From Geosiphon pyriformis (taxonomy: Eukaryota > Glomeromycota > Glomeromycetes > Archaeosporales > Geosiphonaceae), in contig JAAOMT010000760.1 in the NCBI GenBank assembly GCA_016748015.1, forward strand, positions 124,001 to 188,000: a stretch of DNA of 64,000 bases, written 5' to 3'. Made by a program: the position numbers and the translations under genes. The notes below the pieces were generated by a model that made no database searches, was not told the DNA's origin, and worked only from the letters and a program-made list of their open reading frames with translations. Positions 35,692 through 49,376 of this stretch are shown here, piece by piece (position 1 is the first letter of the stretch; every line of letters starts with the position of its first letter).

Positions 35692-38600
35692 CTATACACC
35701 AAGAATACCAGCCATAAGAAAATCACATAGAAAACCAAACTGCACACTATTTAAGTAAGGATGGAAACCAAAACATGTATGTATACCTAACTTAATCCCA
35801 AAATTATGAACTATGTCACAGGACCAAACCAAAAACAAACCAGTCACTAACAGAACAATGGATCTATCACGTGGCAAAAGGCCATGTTTCTTATAATGGG
35901 CCCTCAGTTTGGCCCTTGGCAGCCATATACTAGACCTGTAATTCTCAGCAAAACGACAAACCAGGTCAACCATCAGGGATCCACTATTTGATTCAATCTT
36001 CAAAAACCACTTTGTTTCAGCCACCCAGTCTTTAAACACGAAACCTTTGGACAAAGACATGTACAGACTATTTAAGTCTGTAGCCTCATAAAGTGAGCAA
36101 ACCACTACATCACAGGTGGCACGCACATCTACTAAAATTGTTTAATCTTTGATGGCTTCTGATATTAAGTCATTACAAATATTGATATTGAAAACACAAA
36201 CAAATGTGTGATCTGAATCTTCTAAAAGTCCATAATAAATGCACAATACACTAGGATAACTTAGATTATATAATTTTTTTCTCTTGGCCACAGGCAACTG
36301 ATGGTGCAAGGCCTTTATAAAGTACAAACGGAGCATCACAGAAGCAAAACTTGTGTAACCAGACTTAACCAGACCATCTGCGTACCACACGTTAAAAGTA
36401 TGATGCTTGTCTATCAAACCACTGAGAGATTTATTAACTATGCCACTTGCATACCTGGATTCCCACCCAACAAGATTAACAGCTTCATAAAGTCTCCTAA
36501 CCACGTAACAAGTGTTGCCAAAAAGAATTCTGTCTTTTATACTAAGAAAGTGGTGCAACATTTTGACAGGAAAAATAAAACTAGAACCAGCAGCACTGGC
36601 AAAAAAGTCAGCATGTTTGTTGCCAATGACACCAGCATGGCCTTTTACCTTATTTGATGTACCAAAAAATTTTTTGACAGAATAGTATCACAAATAAATT
36701 CACATTCCATCCAGCATTTTCTTCTGAAGTCCAGTTTGGTGCTTACTAAGGTAGTCACACATAAGTCCAACAAAGCCTAACTATCAGTAAACAACACTAC
36801 TGAGCTATGACTAGGAACACAGTCCAAGGCTAGAGTAATTGTCTGTATTTTCACAAGTGTAGAAGACAGTAAACCAGAAACTTTAACACTAACACCAATG
36901 TCAGCACTAGGGAAATAAGCGGCAGCGCTACCACTAGCACCAAAGAAACCAAAATCTCTAACTGAACTGTCAGTATAAACAGGTATAACATCAGAACCCA
37001 TCCGTCTTAGATGATCCTTAACATAACCAGTGTTGTATGAGAAAAATTTGGAAAAGGGGAGATACGATAAGTTGCTACTACCAACCAGACCACCAGACTC
37101 AATAAATTCCACAAGAAAAACAAACCAACCAGGTATTAGTCTTCTAGAATTCAACTTTTTCCATCTATGAAACGTATTCCATGTAAAACACCTGTCACAA
37201 CAGTTTAAAAACTGGTTCACATAGATTATCCCAAATCTTCTGAGCAAACCTACCACTTTCATGTAAATGTCCAGTCCAAAGACATTAGCAGCAGCGACTT
37301 CACTGCTTGCATGAAACACATTAGTCACACTACTTCCTAAGGACAGACCACAAGATGAAAGTGTGTTTGTTATGCCAGCTAAAAAACAGTCTACAGGATC
37401 ACCCGGAAGCATCATTGGAAAATTGAAAGGGTTTCAGGACAGCCAACTAACGGCCTGCAGATCTATTGTATGGTGTTTGAACAAGTTGCCAAGTATGCCC
37501 ACAGAATTGGCAAAGAACACAAAATTGGCCAGTGAATTTTTGACTAGGAGCTGCCTAAATAGCACCATGTTATATAAATCTGGATAATAAAAAGCCTCTG
37601 TGGGAAAATTTTTAGGCAGATTAGCCTTGAGTTTCAGATCTTTTCTCAACAACTTGTTCCATTTTTCATACACACTAATAGGAACATGACTAAATTAGAG
37701 CCTATAATTAATGATAGGCTGTAAAACAGCAGAAACTAAATACAGAAATTGTTTATCAGAAACTGTTTTCCTTAGAACCAAGTTCGTAAAAAACTTCAAG
37801 TCCAAATATGCCTTAACAATACTAGGGTGAGAAAGTCCCTCAATTGATAAAAAAATGCCCAAGTATCTATGAGCCTCACATTTTTTCGCTATTGTAATGT
37901 TCAATTTACTGATTACCAATTGAAAATTGGCAGCTTTTTTGTTGATTGGTATCTACATTGATCGAAATGTCATTGACACAAAAAAACTTATTAGCAATAT
38001 TTAAAATACTTTAAATAGCAGTCAAGCTGTTCCCAATTCAGATTGTATCATCCACAAAGGCTCCAGCAGCCATAAAGAACACCTTGCTAGACCCAAAATC
38101 TAGTTTGCCAGTGCATGTAAAGAATCTGGATTCCATTCTATAACCATATGCATATCCAAACTTCTTGACCTCGCAAAGCAAAGGATCATAAAAGATTCTC
38201 TACAGTAATGGAGAGAAAACTTCTCCCTGGTTAAGTCCATCATAGACTGTGTATCCTGATGTCAACCCAAAATCTGTCATAACATGGTTTATCCAACCAT
38301 TGTGAATATTTTCAAAAAACTTAACAAAACGAGGACACATTTTGATCCTGTTCAGACTATTTTTCAAGTAATACCATCCAACAGAATTATATGCTTTTTG
38401 CATGTCCTGCAGCACCAATCACACTTCTCTGCTCTTTTTCAGAGCATCTTTGACCACCAAGCCAACAGCAAAAATTAGAGAAAAAGTAGACATGCCCCTC
38501 AAGACTAAAAAGTTGTCACCTTGGAGAACATCAAACTTGCTATATGCTAAAAAGATCTTATCTGAGAGCAGCTTAAAAAGCACTTTGCAAGCAGTCTTGA

Positions 38601-40360
38601 TCAGAGCAATAGGTCTTGTGTTGGTCAAAGTACCTTCCCATTCATACAGTTTGGGTATCATGGAAACTCAGGCTCTCTTTCATAGCATAGAAACTATTGT
38701 TAGAGTCAGACATGTTACAAATATCCAATAAACCACTCAAAACTCTCTTGTCACAATGTTTCCACAGTTAATTGGTAATACCAGAAAATCCAGCTGCTTT
38801 GCCATCTGGCAGGTTACTAACCACCACCCACAATTCATCCAAATTGAAATTGCTCATAACATTTGCAAAGACACTAGAGTCAACATGAACCAAGAGAGCA
38901 TATTGAGCTGACCAGCAATCTGGCAGAACTTTGGGCACCATATGTTTTTTTGTCCATCCTTCCATAATTGTATCAATGTTTGACTTGACATTACAAGGAT
39001 CCAGAATTAAATTATCATCTACTATCAGATGGTTGAGCACTACCTTTCGAACTGGCTGGTCTAACACATTTTGAATCATGCGCCTTTTATCAGAGCTAAA
39101 GTTCTCTATATGCTTGTTGATTGCTTTCCTGATGGAGTTGTCTCTTGCCATTCTGAATTCATAATACTTAGATTTGCAGTATTTTTTCCTCACACCTGCC
39201 AGATGCCAAAGAGCCATTTCGGTCCCAACATTGTTATTAATTAGGGCTTCAAACTCGGAAGCTTCTGTTTCATCAAGACCATACCAAGTGTGTAAAAAAC
39301 AAACAAAGTCAACAGTGCAATCCAAACTCAGACTCTTCACAATCTTTGCCACCAGAAGCTCTAACCTAAAAAACTTGGAAAAATATTTGTTCCTTATACA
39401 CTCAAAGTCACTGAACCAACATTTGGAGAAAATCTTATCAGCTGACATCACTACTGCTTCTCTTAGAATGTCCCACATTGTATCCAAATTCCCAAGGTCT
39501 TTTGTCATGTTGAATTTAGGCAAACTTATAGCAAATCTATCAGACAAGCATTTTCTAAAATGTAGCTATTTACCAGCATCAGCATCTTTGATCTTGAATT
39601 TCCACTTGTTCCTATTGGCTTGCTTACATAAACTATTTAGATTGGAATCCACAAGACCTCTCAACCCAATCAAAACTGAAACTGCTTGATGATTAGTGTT
39701 GAAAAATTCCACAATAGAGCCAACCTTGTGACCAGTAACAGTGAAAGACAAATTGCAACTAACAAAGATAAAATCAATAGTTCTCTCAATCTCTCACGAG
39801 TTGGACTATGTAGAAGCTTCAACTAGTACACAGCCAACAAATAAATTTATTAAACCCAAATCAGAACAAAACTTGACATTCGCACTCTTCCTTTTTCCAT
39901 TTTTATTGAAATTCCCATCCAAAACCACAAATGTGCTAGAATTAACTGCTTTGGCAATGAGAAAATTAATGGTAGAAGCTTGATTAAATCTTGATTCAAT
40001 AAAAGCACTGGCATACAACCCCATAATAGATATTGAAATCTTGCCCTTAAAAAGAAGTCTAATTGAAATAACCTGCCCAGGAATCTCTTCTACCTTAGAA
40101 ACGTGCCAAACCAGATATTCATTCATGATAACTGCCACACCAACTCCTAAAAAACTCTCCTTCAGCCCAGAAGTGAATATCCGCACACCATTAAATTTCT
40201 TTATAATTCATGGTCTTATGCTAGACCTTAATTTAATTTCAGTGATAAAGGAAACCATGTTACCCGAACTCATGTGCTACCATATGACATCATTCTACTT
40301 AGCTGGAACATTAAGGTCTCTAATATTGCATGTACCAAATTTCCAAATCAAGTTACTCAT
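35692..40360 (-). pseudogene. LINE A ORF2 (endonuclease, RT, RNase H), broken
   Basis: Starts MSNLIWKFGTCNIRDLN at 40360, overlapping the ORF1 stop. Endonuclease part: VAVIMNEYLVWHVSKVEEIP; the GDFN motif is changed to DGNFN and the last motif to NTNHQAVS, so two catalytic Asp are now Asn. The RT part has LPDGKAAGFSGITN and AAGAFVDDTI, with stops and shifts between them. The RNase H part keeps VYTDSS, but the catalytic Glu is Lys (LVKIQTITLAL). The C-terminal knuckle is SVLCIYYGLLEDSDHTFVC. Length (4669 nt) is close to the other copies. No activity can remain. Confidence 0.8.
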
Positions 40361-42211
40361 TAAGAAGTGAAGATACCCAAAAGCCTGAGTTAGCACACAA
40401 TTGATCTAACTTCACCAAAACTGAACCAATAGAGACCTCAAGAGCCACCAACTTAGACTCTAACAGCCCACCTTAGTTATCAAAATCTTTGAACTACTGG
40501 GTTCCAAAGCTGAAACAACAGGGGAATGTACAGACACCACTACAGAACTTTCCAGGACCATATCTGAATTTAAATCCAATTTGACATTTATCAATGTAAC
40601 TGGACTGTTAGAAGAAGATGGGGAAACTAAAGGCACCAAATCTATGCTGTCAAGTTTGTGCAAAATGCCAGACACTTGATCACCTAAGAGCTCCAAGGAG
40701 CATTCCAAAGATGACAAACAAGCATTTAAAGACAAATTATTAGTCAAAGCGAAAGGAGAACCACCACCCATATCTGAGGCACCAGAAGAAAAGGAACCAG
40801 AACCAAAACCAGACTCGAATAAAAGACCACCAGAAGAAGAGGCAGAAGAAACTATTTGAGCCCAAGATTTGCTGCCAAATGCAGCAGGGCAAAAAATAGG
40901 AACATTTTTTTTGGCATACAACCTAGCCAACTGAACATAAACCTCTTCAGAAGCAGTTTTTTTATAGGTTTTTTTAGATAGAACAGACACCAGAGTGTCA
41001 AAAGCATCACACTTCAAAGCTGAATGTTCAAACTTTCCATATTTCTCACACTAAACTAAGTCCAACCTAGCCCAAGAAAGTCTTATACCACCAAAAATCG
41101 GCTCTGTGTGAAACACACATTCAAGCTCATTTTCAGACTCAAAATTAACAATGGTGCAATGGGTCCAATTGCCAGTTTTCAGAGAATAATTGATTACACA
41201 AGTTTTCTTACCAGCTCTTTCTAAAAGAGCACCAAAATCATGAGCTGTTGTTCCTACTGGCAAAGTGCCTTAAAGCAATTTCTAGACATCCAAGTATTAC
41301 AATCTCCTACAGCCATAGCCACATGTACTGAATCCTTCTCAATGAGGAATGACCATCTTGATGCCAGTTGTTTAGCCTGTTCCAATTTGGCAAATTCCAC
41401 CACAGCCTTCTACCACATACCAATCAGTTGAATCTTGATTGACTTAATATTACCAAACTCAGATACTACAGCGACAATCATTTCCTTTGGCGTATTCATG
41501 GAAATTTTTTTGATTACTACAGTCCAATCTGAATGAATTTCTTGTTTTTTGAGATTGCTATTTACGATAATTACCTTCTCTCTGGCCAATGATGTAGTCT
41601 TAATTAAGCTTTCTTCAGAAGTAAACGTTGATTGGATGATCTCTTCAAATTTTGAAGAGGTGGTGACCCCCTCAAAACCATTGACTGTTGAAAAAATTTT
41701 CCTAATTAATTGAGTCTTTGCCGTTGCTGATTTACCTTCCACAGCTGAGAGATTAATATCCAAAGCAAATGACTTTCTAATTGACACTTCCACAGAAGTC
41801 TTGACAATTTTAAGATCAATCCACTTTTTTTTTAAAGAGATAGGCAATTGAGAAGAGAGCACAACTTCATTATCATCCATATGAAAATTAGGAGAGCTGA
41901 GTGAAGAACCAAAACCAGCACCAGTGTTGACTCATTTTGTCTTGGGTGTAATAGCAGCTGAACCCAAAAGAGACCCACCATTTGTTTCAGACATGCTAAC
42001 ATCTTCATCCTCATTAGATAGACTCTCCACATCAGAATAAACACTGCCATTAGATCCAAATTTGCTCAAGAATAAATTTTTTTCATTACCAGAATGTTTT
42101 ACATTACCAAGAACAACTTTTTTCTTCTGAGAAAAGAAGCCACCAGCAAGACCACAAAAGGCGCTTAGGAGCCTTCTTCTTAGGTGCAGTGCTACTAGCA
42201 GTAGCCTCCAT
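40357..42211 (-). pseudogene. LINE A ORF1 (RNA-binding protein), broken
   Basis: Starts MEATASSTAPKKKAPKRL at 42211, then shifts frame within 60 nt. Identifiable parts: DLKIVKTSVEVSIRKSFALD, an RRM-like unit with VVIKKISMNTPKEMIVAVVS and FGNIKSIKIQLIGMW, then a stop where the other copies have Gln (W-Q-K). FLIEKDSVHVA follows, then VGTTAHDFGALLERAGKKTC. The knuckle is damaged (CEKYGKFEHSALKC). KSWAQIV keeps the Trp that is a stop in copies C and D. The last codon before the overlap changed from CAA to TAA. Confidence 0.75.
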
Positions 42212-42340
42212 ATTCACAAAAAATGGGTTACTATTAGGTAAAGAAATATTGATATAGACTAAAAAAAACAAAAAAACTTCTTTTTCAGAAAATGCACTTT
42301 TTTGGGGATTTGTGGAGGTAAGAGAGAAAGAAGTTTTTTA

Positions 42341-42375
42341 TAGTAAAATTTTTTTATTATTACATTTAACGAGTA
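42341..42375 (-). repeat. Junction: end of LINE B against head of LINE A
   Basis: Read on the minus strand, TTACTCGTTAAATG and a few A/T bases are followed directly by TTTTACTATA and the AACTTCTTTC leader of LINE A. No other sequence lies between the two elements. Confidence 0.8.
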
Positions 42376-42481
42376 AGGTTCAAATGCGATCTAGGACTAT
42401 ACATCATATAAATGATCTAAACTAGAAGTGAATCATGTTTTTTCTACACGTGACCAGCCACTCAGGCCAATCAGAACAATA

Positions 42482-45400
42482 CTATGCATCTATCTTAACA
42501 GAGACAAAATTCCCTATACCTAAGAAAAACAAACAAGGTTTACGAAAACTGAAACCAACACCAAAAGCCTTAACAACACCCAACAACCTGATCATACCAG
42601 CCAAAAGCACCATAGGTAAACCAGAAACCAGAGCAGGAATGGAACCATCATGAGGAATAAGTCTATTCCTCTCCATAAAAGCTTGGTGTTTGGCATGGAC
42701 CAGCCAAAATTTATCATAAAATGTGAAACAAAACTCATGCACAAAACACACAATATTTGAAGCTGCAACCTTAGCATCCTTAAAGACCAAAAAGAATTCA
42801 TAGTATCAATCATTGAAAACAAAACCCTTACACAGAGTAGTACTAATTGTAGCATTGGAAAAACAAGAGGCCAACAACTGCAAGACACATGAAGTAGATC
42901 AAGAGAAACCAGACTGCATTTTCCAAAAAAACACATGAGCATTCAACAACTGAGCATGACCAGCAGCATCAAAAGGACAAATGAAAACATGGTCTGAGAA
43001 TTCTACATCACCACAGAACAAACACACCACACTCAGGTAGCACTTATCATACAAATGCTTATGCACAGTAACAGAAAGCTAATGATGGAGAGATTTCATA
43101 AAGTATGTCTGAAGGCCAACAGTACATGCACTAGTAAAACCAGCAGCCAAGTGAGAATTAGGGTGCCAAACCAAAGTAGACTTAGACCAGTTAACACCAT
43201 TGTGCAAACCAGCTGCCAAGATCTGAGAACCAGAACCAACCTTTCAACGTGCACAAAGAATAGACTGAAACATATTACAAACAAAGTGCCTAGAATTTCC
43301 AGAAACCACATTGCTTTCAGCCTTCAAAAAACGTTTACTGACCAAATGTGGCAAATGCCAAGTAGAGAGCGCCACATCTTTAGCAAGCTCATCCACATGC
43401 TCATTGTCTGAAATGCCCAAATGACTCTTAACTTTAATCCAATTCACAGTTAAGTTCTTATGACAAATTACATTAGCAATATGATAACACTCTATTCAAC
43501 AATAATTCCTGAAGTCTGGACGAGCCAATAATGATTCTAACTTGCACACATCCAAAGCAACTTGGCTATCTAAGAACAAATCAACTGCACAAGAAGAAGG
43601 AACACACTCAAGAGCCAAAGCAATGGCCTGCAATTCAGACATAGTAGAAGAAACCAAACCAGATACCCCCACACCTAAACCAGAATTAATGTCTTCAAAA
43701 AAGACCACAGCCCCAGCTTTCATGACAACAATTCCCAAACCACTCAGAGACCCATCCGTGTACACAGAAAAGTGGGCAGTGTTAGTAGCCAACAGATTGT
43801 CACAGATAACACTAAAATCATAAGATTGATGAACATCAGACAAAATGGAATTTTTCACAAGAGAGGAGCATGCAAAAAAAGAAGCAACACCACCAAGAAA
43901 ACACACAGAAAGATCAAACCAGAAAGGAATCAGGCCATGGGGATCCAACCTCTTCCAATGCTTGAATGTCTGCCAACTAAAAACAACACCATTTCAATTA
44001 CGTAATTGTTCCACAAAAGCGATACCATATCACTTGAGTGAAGAAACACATTTTAGAAAATTGATTTTACCAAGAACAAGAGACATAGGAATACCACTTT
44101 AATGATGGAAAACACAGACCAGAGACCCACCCAGAGACAGATCACATCTGGAGAAAATACAAACCACATCTGCTAAGAAATTATTTGAAGAACTGATACT
44201 AACACGAGCCAGAAACAGCAAGAGGTGATGAGGATGCCAGCTGAGAACCTGGAGATCGTGAGATCTGTAAGAAAATAAGTGGCCCAAAATACCAACTGAA
44301 TTTGCAAAAGCAATGATGGAGACCAATTTGCTTTCTGCCTGAATTTGTTCAAAAGTCTTCAAACCATACAAAGAAGGATGATGAAGTGCATCATTGGAAA
44401 AATCAAGCAGCAGCTCAGACTTAGACTTCAAGCTTTTGTGAATCAGAGCATCCCATTTATTACATACACTAATAGGAACAAAACTGAACTGAGTCCTGTA
44501 GCTGACAATAAGAAACAGAACAGCAAAAACCAAATAACTGAATTGTTTATCCGAGATGGTCTTTTTCAGAACAAGATTGACAAAAAATTGGATGTCCGAG
44601 TGAGTCTTGGCCAAGCTGGACACCGAAAGACTATTAAAAGACAAAAGAATACCAAGATAATAATAAGGTTTACCCTTTTTGGCTATAGAAATAGATAAGC
44701 CACTGACAGTTAGGTAAGAGGTCTCAACCCGGCAGTTGATGGGAATAGCCACAGTTTTGTTATTGTTAATCGAAATGTCATTAATCCTGAAGAACTCACT
44801 AGCAATGTCCAAAATGTGTTGTGTAGTAGCCTGGCTGCTACCAACCCAGATGGTATCATCAACAAAAACACCAGCAGCAAAAAACAATGTCAACTCAGCC
44901 TAAGATTCCACACAGCCAGTATTGGAAATGAAATGTGAATTCAATCTGTAATCACACATCTCTCCTTGCCTCTTGACCTCACACATAAGCAAATCATAAA
45001 ATATGCACCAGAAAAGTGGTGAGAAAACTTCACCCTAATCCAAACCATCATAAACCACATACCTACTAGTTAAGCCAAAATCTGTTATTATTCTGTTCCT
45101 GCAATTATTGTGGATGCTACCAAAAAATTTAATGAATCTGGTACACATTTTAATCCTGATCAAACTTCTCTTGAGATGTTCCCAACCAACTGAATCATAT
45201 GCTTTGTGTATGTTCTATAAAACCAGCTACAGCTCTCTGTTTTTTTCTAAAGCATTCTTGACCACAGAACCAATGGCAAAAATGGGCGACTGCATTGTCG
45301 TACCCTTTAAAACAGAAAAATTGTCCTCTTGTAAAATGTTAAACTCACTGTAAGCTGAAGATATTCTGTCCAATAAGATTTTGGAAAGAATCTTGCAGGC

Positions 45401-47170
45401 TGTTTTAATCAAAGTGATAGGACAGGTGTTCATGAGAACACCCTTCTATTCATAGAGTTTAGGAATCATCGAAACCCAGGCTTCTCTCCAAGGTCCAAAC
45501 ACCGACTCACAAACCAGGCAGAGATTCAAAAGCACCAAAAGCATATCCAGAACCACTCTGTTGCAATGCTTCTATAATTCATTAGAGATGCCAGAAAGAC
45601 CAGCTGCTTTTTTATCAGGCAAGCTTGAAATGACACTGAACATCTTATCAAAACTAATTGATTTCATGACACCAGAGAAAACACCATCAAAAATGTAATC
45701 CAAAAGCCAAAATTGGCATTTCCAATTATCAGAAAAGTCCGAACCCACCAATCATCTCCTAGTCCATCCCTCTATAATTCCGTTCACTTTAGATTTAACC
45801 AGCTCAAGTTCCAAAACCAACTCACCATTTACTACCAAATGATCCAATACTACCTTGTGAAATGAATGCTCCAAAACACTTCTGATAGTACAACTCTTAT
45901 CCAACTCAAAACTCTCTATTCTATTCTCAATGGCCTGTCTTATATGAGATTCCTCAGCACACTTAGATTCCAGCATCTTAGAAGAGTGGTAAGACTTCCT
46001 TACCTTAGCCAGTTCAGAGCAAATACCATCAAAACCAGATCCTGAAAGGAAAAAAGACTTCACTAATGAAGTACCAACAGAGTCAAGTCTGTTCTACATA
46101 TCCAACAACAGAGCAAAATTACCCCCAAAAATCAAACAGGAGGCCTTTACCAGCTTAAAAACCAGCAACTCCAGCTTATGAAACCTAGAAGACACCTTAT
46201 TGAAAACATTGTTAAAATCTTTGAACCACTTTTTCATGAAAGTTCCACCTGCTGAAAGAATCATAATTTTGCGAATAATATTCCACATCACATCCAAATC
46301 TGAAAATTTCTCAGCCACAACAAATGCATCTGAGAACATAAAGGCATTGGCAGCCATATCATCCCTGAACTCAGCCCACTTCAACTCATTTGCATCCTTG
46401 ACATCAAACTTCCAGTAATCTTTGTTGGCCTGCTTATGTATCAAAGAAAGTCTTGTGTTCAACAAACCACCCAGACCCACAGAAATAGAAACAGCCTTAT
46501 GATCAGTGTCAAAAAAATTATCAACATTTAACACGCCACAATCCATGATTGCATTAATCAAGTTAGAAGAAATAAACACATAATTAATTGTCTTAGCAAC
46601 ACCATGAGAATTGTACCAAGTTGGTAACTTAGCAAGAGAGCTCCCACCCAAAGAGTTGACCAAACCCAAATCAAAGCACTTCTTGAAACTGGTGCACTTG
46701 TAAGATCCGTCTTCATTAAAGTTACCACCAAGAATAACAAAGGAAGATTCATTTACAGCTCTAGCAATGAGAGAATTAATTTCATTAGCCTAAAAAAAAC
46801 AAACTGTCAAAGAGGCACCAGCATACAGCCCCAAAATGGAAACAGAGAGTCTGTTCCTGAAAAGCAATTTTACTAACAGAAGCTAACCAGGCACCTCTAG
46901 AATCTTGCACACATGTTTCGCCAGAGATGAGTCCATAATAATTGCAACACTAGATCCCATGTGACCAAAATCCAGATCTGAAGTAAAAACACGAACACCA
47001 GCAAACCTATCCACAATCCAGGAGCAGATCTTTCCCTTCAATTTTGTTTCAGTAACAACAGAAATCAGATTGTTCATATTATTATGCCAACATACAATGT
47101 CTGCCTGTTTCACACAATTGTTCATTCTTCTAATATTGCATGTAGCAATCTTTCAAGTAAACTCACTCAT
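42482..47170 (-). pseudogene. LINE B ORF2 (endonuclease, RT, RNase H), broken
   Basis: 1563 codons from ATG (47170) to TAG (42484-42482). The endonuclease part includes CNIRRMNNCVKQADIV, ETKLKG, VILGGNFNEDG (GDFN changed to GNFN) and FFDTDHKAVSISVGL (the Asp-His pair kept). The linker has KCAEESHIRQAIENRIESFE. The RT part includes KAAGLSGISNEL, TCPITLIKTACKILSKIL, KGTTMQSPIFAIGSVV and FVDDTIWVGSSQATTQ, the YxDD-type box. The RNase H part has SVYTDGSLSGLG, SELQAIALALECV, FLDSQVAL and NEHVDELAK, so all four acidic residues are present. The C-terminal knuckle is CLFCGDVEFSDHVF-like. Trp codons changed to TAG or TGA, plus a frameshift near 45240, inactivate it. Confidence 0.85.
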
Positions 47171-49089
47171 TGAGAAGGAGATTGTGGAAGTATATCAGCA
47201 GCCAGAGCCAAACTGTCAAAACGAGCAGACAAATTCAGCACTGAAGCAGCAAGACCTTCTAACATATTTTTCAACTTGACAACATGGAGGGACATAGAAG
47301 AGTCCTTCGCAGTATAAGTAGCAGTAGCAGTAGCAGTAGTAGTCTCATTACAAGCAGACTCACCCGAACCCACTCCCATCACTATATCCTCCCCTTAATT
47401 CTGTGATAAGAGGGTCACTGGCAGCTGACATCTAGGGCTAGGCTGGGAAACTGCTGGCATAAGTAACTCCAATCTCTTAGCCAACTCACCAATTTGTCCC
47501 ATAAGGCTGACAAGACTGCTTTTAATGCTGACCAACTGTTTTTCCAAATTATTCACAACAAGAAAAAGAGGTTTACCATTATCAATGGAACCAGAAGAAA
47601 GAACCTGTCAATGAGAAGAAACATCAAGAGGAGTACCAACTACTGACACCCAAGTTCTTCCACCAAACGAAGCCAAGTGAGAGACAGGAGCTGATTTCCT
47701 CTTATAAATTACAGCCAAACAAACACAATTCTGATCAGAAACCACTCATCTCCTATGAACTCCAGAACTCCCATCCACAGAGCAATTGGCAGTGATATGA
47801 CCAAATTGTATATACTGTGTACAATATGCCAAGCAAAAACCAGCCCAGCACAAATTCACACTCTTGAAAACTGGAATCAAACCAACAGCAGCCAACTTGG
47901 ATGCCTCATTCTCAAAACAGATTACAGCACATTGATTATAAACATATGAGAAAGGATTATGGCCAATAAAACAAGTCTTCCCACCATATGATTCAAGTAA
48001 ACCAGAGAGATCATAAGCTGTAGTGTCAACAGGTAAAGTATACAACAATGCCCAATATTAATCCCTCAATACCCATGTTTGTTTATCCTCCACAGCCAAA
48101 GCCACATGCACAGAATCTTTTCCCACCAGAACAGACTACTTGGAAGCAACCTGGTTGGCAATTTCAGCTGACTCAAACTTTACTAGGGCCTTTTGCCAAA
48201 AACCAATTAACTACATCCTAACTGATTTGATTGCACCAAACTTGGAAAACACTGCCACAATTGCCGATTTGAAAAAATCTACTGAAATCTCCTTGATGAT
48301 CACTTCTTGATCTGATTGGTTGTTTATCTTTCTAAAATTATCATTCACCACAATATTTTCACAAATCACCAAATTTCTAGCCTTTTTTAGACTTGATTCA
48401 GATGTAAAAAAAGATCTGATGATCCCAAGAAATTTTGAGGGAGTAGAAGCTCCCCCAAAACCATCAATTTGATAGAAGATTTTTTTTATTGAAATTAACT
48501 TGTCACTAATTAATTTGCCAGGCACCACAGAAAGCTCAATATCAAGTGTGAAAAACTTTGTTGAATCAAAACTTTGCGTTTCCAGAGCACATGACATGAG
48601 TGGCAGCAATTGATTGAAACCACTAAGCATGTGAAAAGGGAGCTCCAGTGCACTATTATTGTCACTCACATTGTTGAAAAGGAGTTGCTTCATTGGGTTG
48701 CCTAAAGCATACGTTCTGGTGTATGTTTTTCTTGGCATAGCTTCATTCATGTCATCGTCCTCACCAGATTCTGCGTAGCTTGTTTCTTCAGTAACCAAGT
48801 TTGTCATATTTTCTATATTCAAAAGACTGCTCACACTGCTCGCTATATTACCGACATCACTACCCCAGAACACTGCAGGTTTGGCATCAGCTTTACCCAA
48901 ATCTTCCAAGCTGAGAGGACCAGCAAATGTATTGATCACACCGCTAATAGCAGCAGGCTTCTTAGGTTTTTTGTAAGATGCACCATATGAGTGAGCACTC
49001 GCCAAACGTTTAGATTTAACACTAGAATGAGTTCCCAAACCTGCCAAAACAGAACCTGAACCACCAGCAGAAAAGCCTGTCAGTTCTAT
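47167..49089 (-). pseudogene. LINE B ORF1 (RNA-binding protein), broken
   Basis: The start codon position of copy A holds ATA here (49089-49087), that is, ATG lost by G to A. The frame then runs through GGSGSVLAGLGTHSSV and an N-terminal acidic Ser-rich part. The RRM-like unit follows (EVIIKEISVDFFKSAIVAVF, then FGAIKSVRM) and a stop where Gln is expected. VGKDSVHVALAV and DTTAYDLSGLLESYGGKTC come next. The zinc knuckle is only partly recognisable (CTQYIQFGHITANC). Three of the six in-frame stops align with Gln codons and one with a Trp codon of the sister copies; the two others (TGA after HRR and SSH) have no clear counterpart. The Ala/Thr repeat TTTATATATYTAK is unique to this copy. It ends S-P-S-Q and TGA inside the overlap. 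Confidence 0.8.
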
Positions 49090-49234
49090 ATTAACAAAAA
49101 GAGGTGTACTGAGAGAAATAACTTTAAGACAAAAGGGGAAAAAGGAAAAAAGAAAAAGCTATTTTATCAATTTACTTCTTGCTCTTGCTATGATCAGAGG
49201 ATTAACAACAGAAAAAGTTTTTTTTTTTTTTTTT

Positions 49235-49272
49235 TATAGTAAAATTTTTTTTTTTTTAATTTAACGAATGAG
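49235..49272 (-). repeat. Junction: end of LINE C against head of LINE B
   Basis: Minus strand: CATTCGTTAAATT, an A run, then TTTTACTATA and an A run leading into copy B. The arrangement is the same as at 42341-42375. Confidence 0.8.
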
Positions 49273-49376
49273 ATCTACACACAACCTAGCACTATACATC
49301 AAAGAAATGATCTAAACTAGGTGTGAATCATGCATTTTCTACATGTAACCAGCCACTCAGGCTAGTCAGAACAATA

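Larger units (their letters stand above)
35569..42350 (-). mobile_element. LINE copy A (APE-type, with RNase H)
   Basis: The oldest-looking of the four long copies. It has a 5' leader with AACTTCTTTCTCTCTTACC, ORF1, an ORF1/ORF2 junction (TAATGA, from CAATGA), ORF2 and the conserved tail TGGCTGGTCACGTGTGGAAAA. Many frameshifts and stops lie in the reverse transcriptase part. Its 5' end touches the 3' end of LINE B at about 42341-42375. Confidence 0.85.
42351..49245 (-). mobile_element. LINE copy B (APE-type, with RNase H)
   Basis: Full-length in outline: a leader after TTTTACTATA (about 49235-49245), ORF1, ATGA overlap at 47170-47167, ORF2, and the tail TGGCTGGTCACGTGTAGAAAA ending TTACTCGTTAAA. 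The 3' end touches the TTTTACTATA motif at the head of LINE A. Interrupted by nonsense codons and a few frameshifts. Confidence 0.88.
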
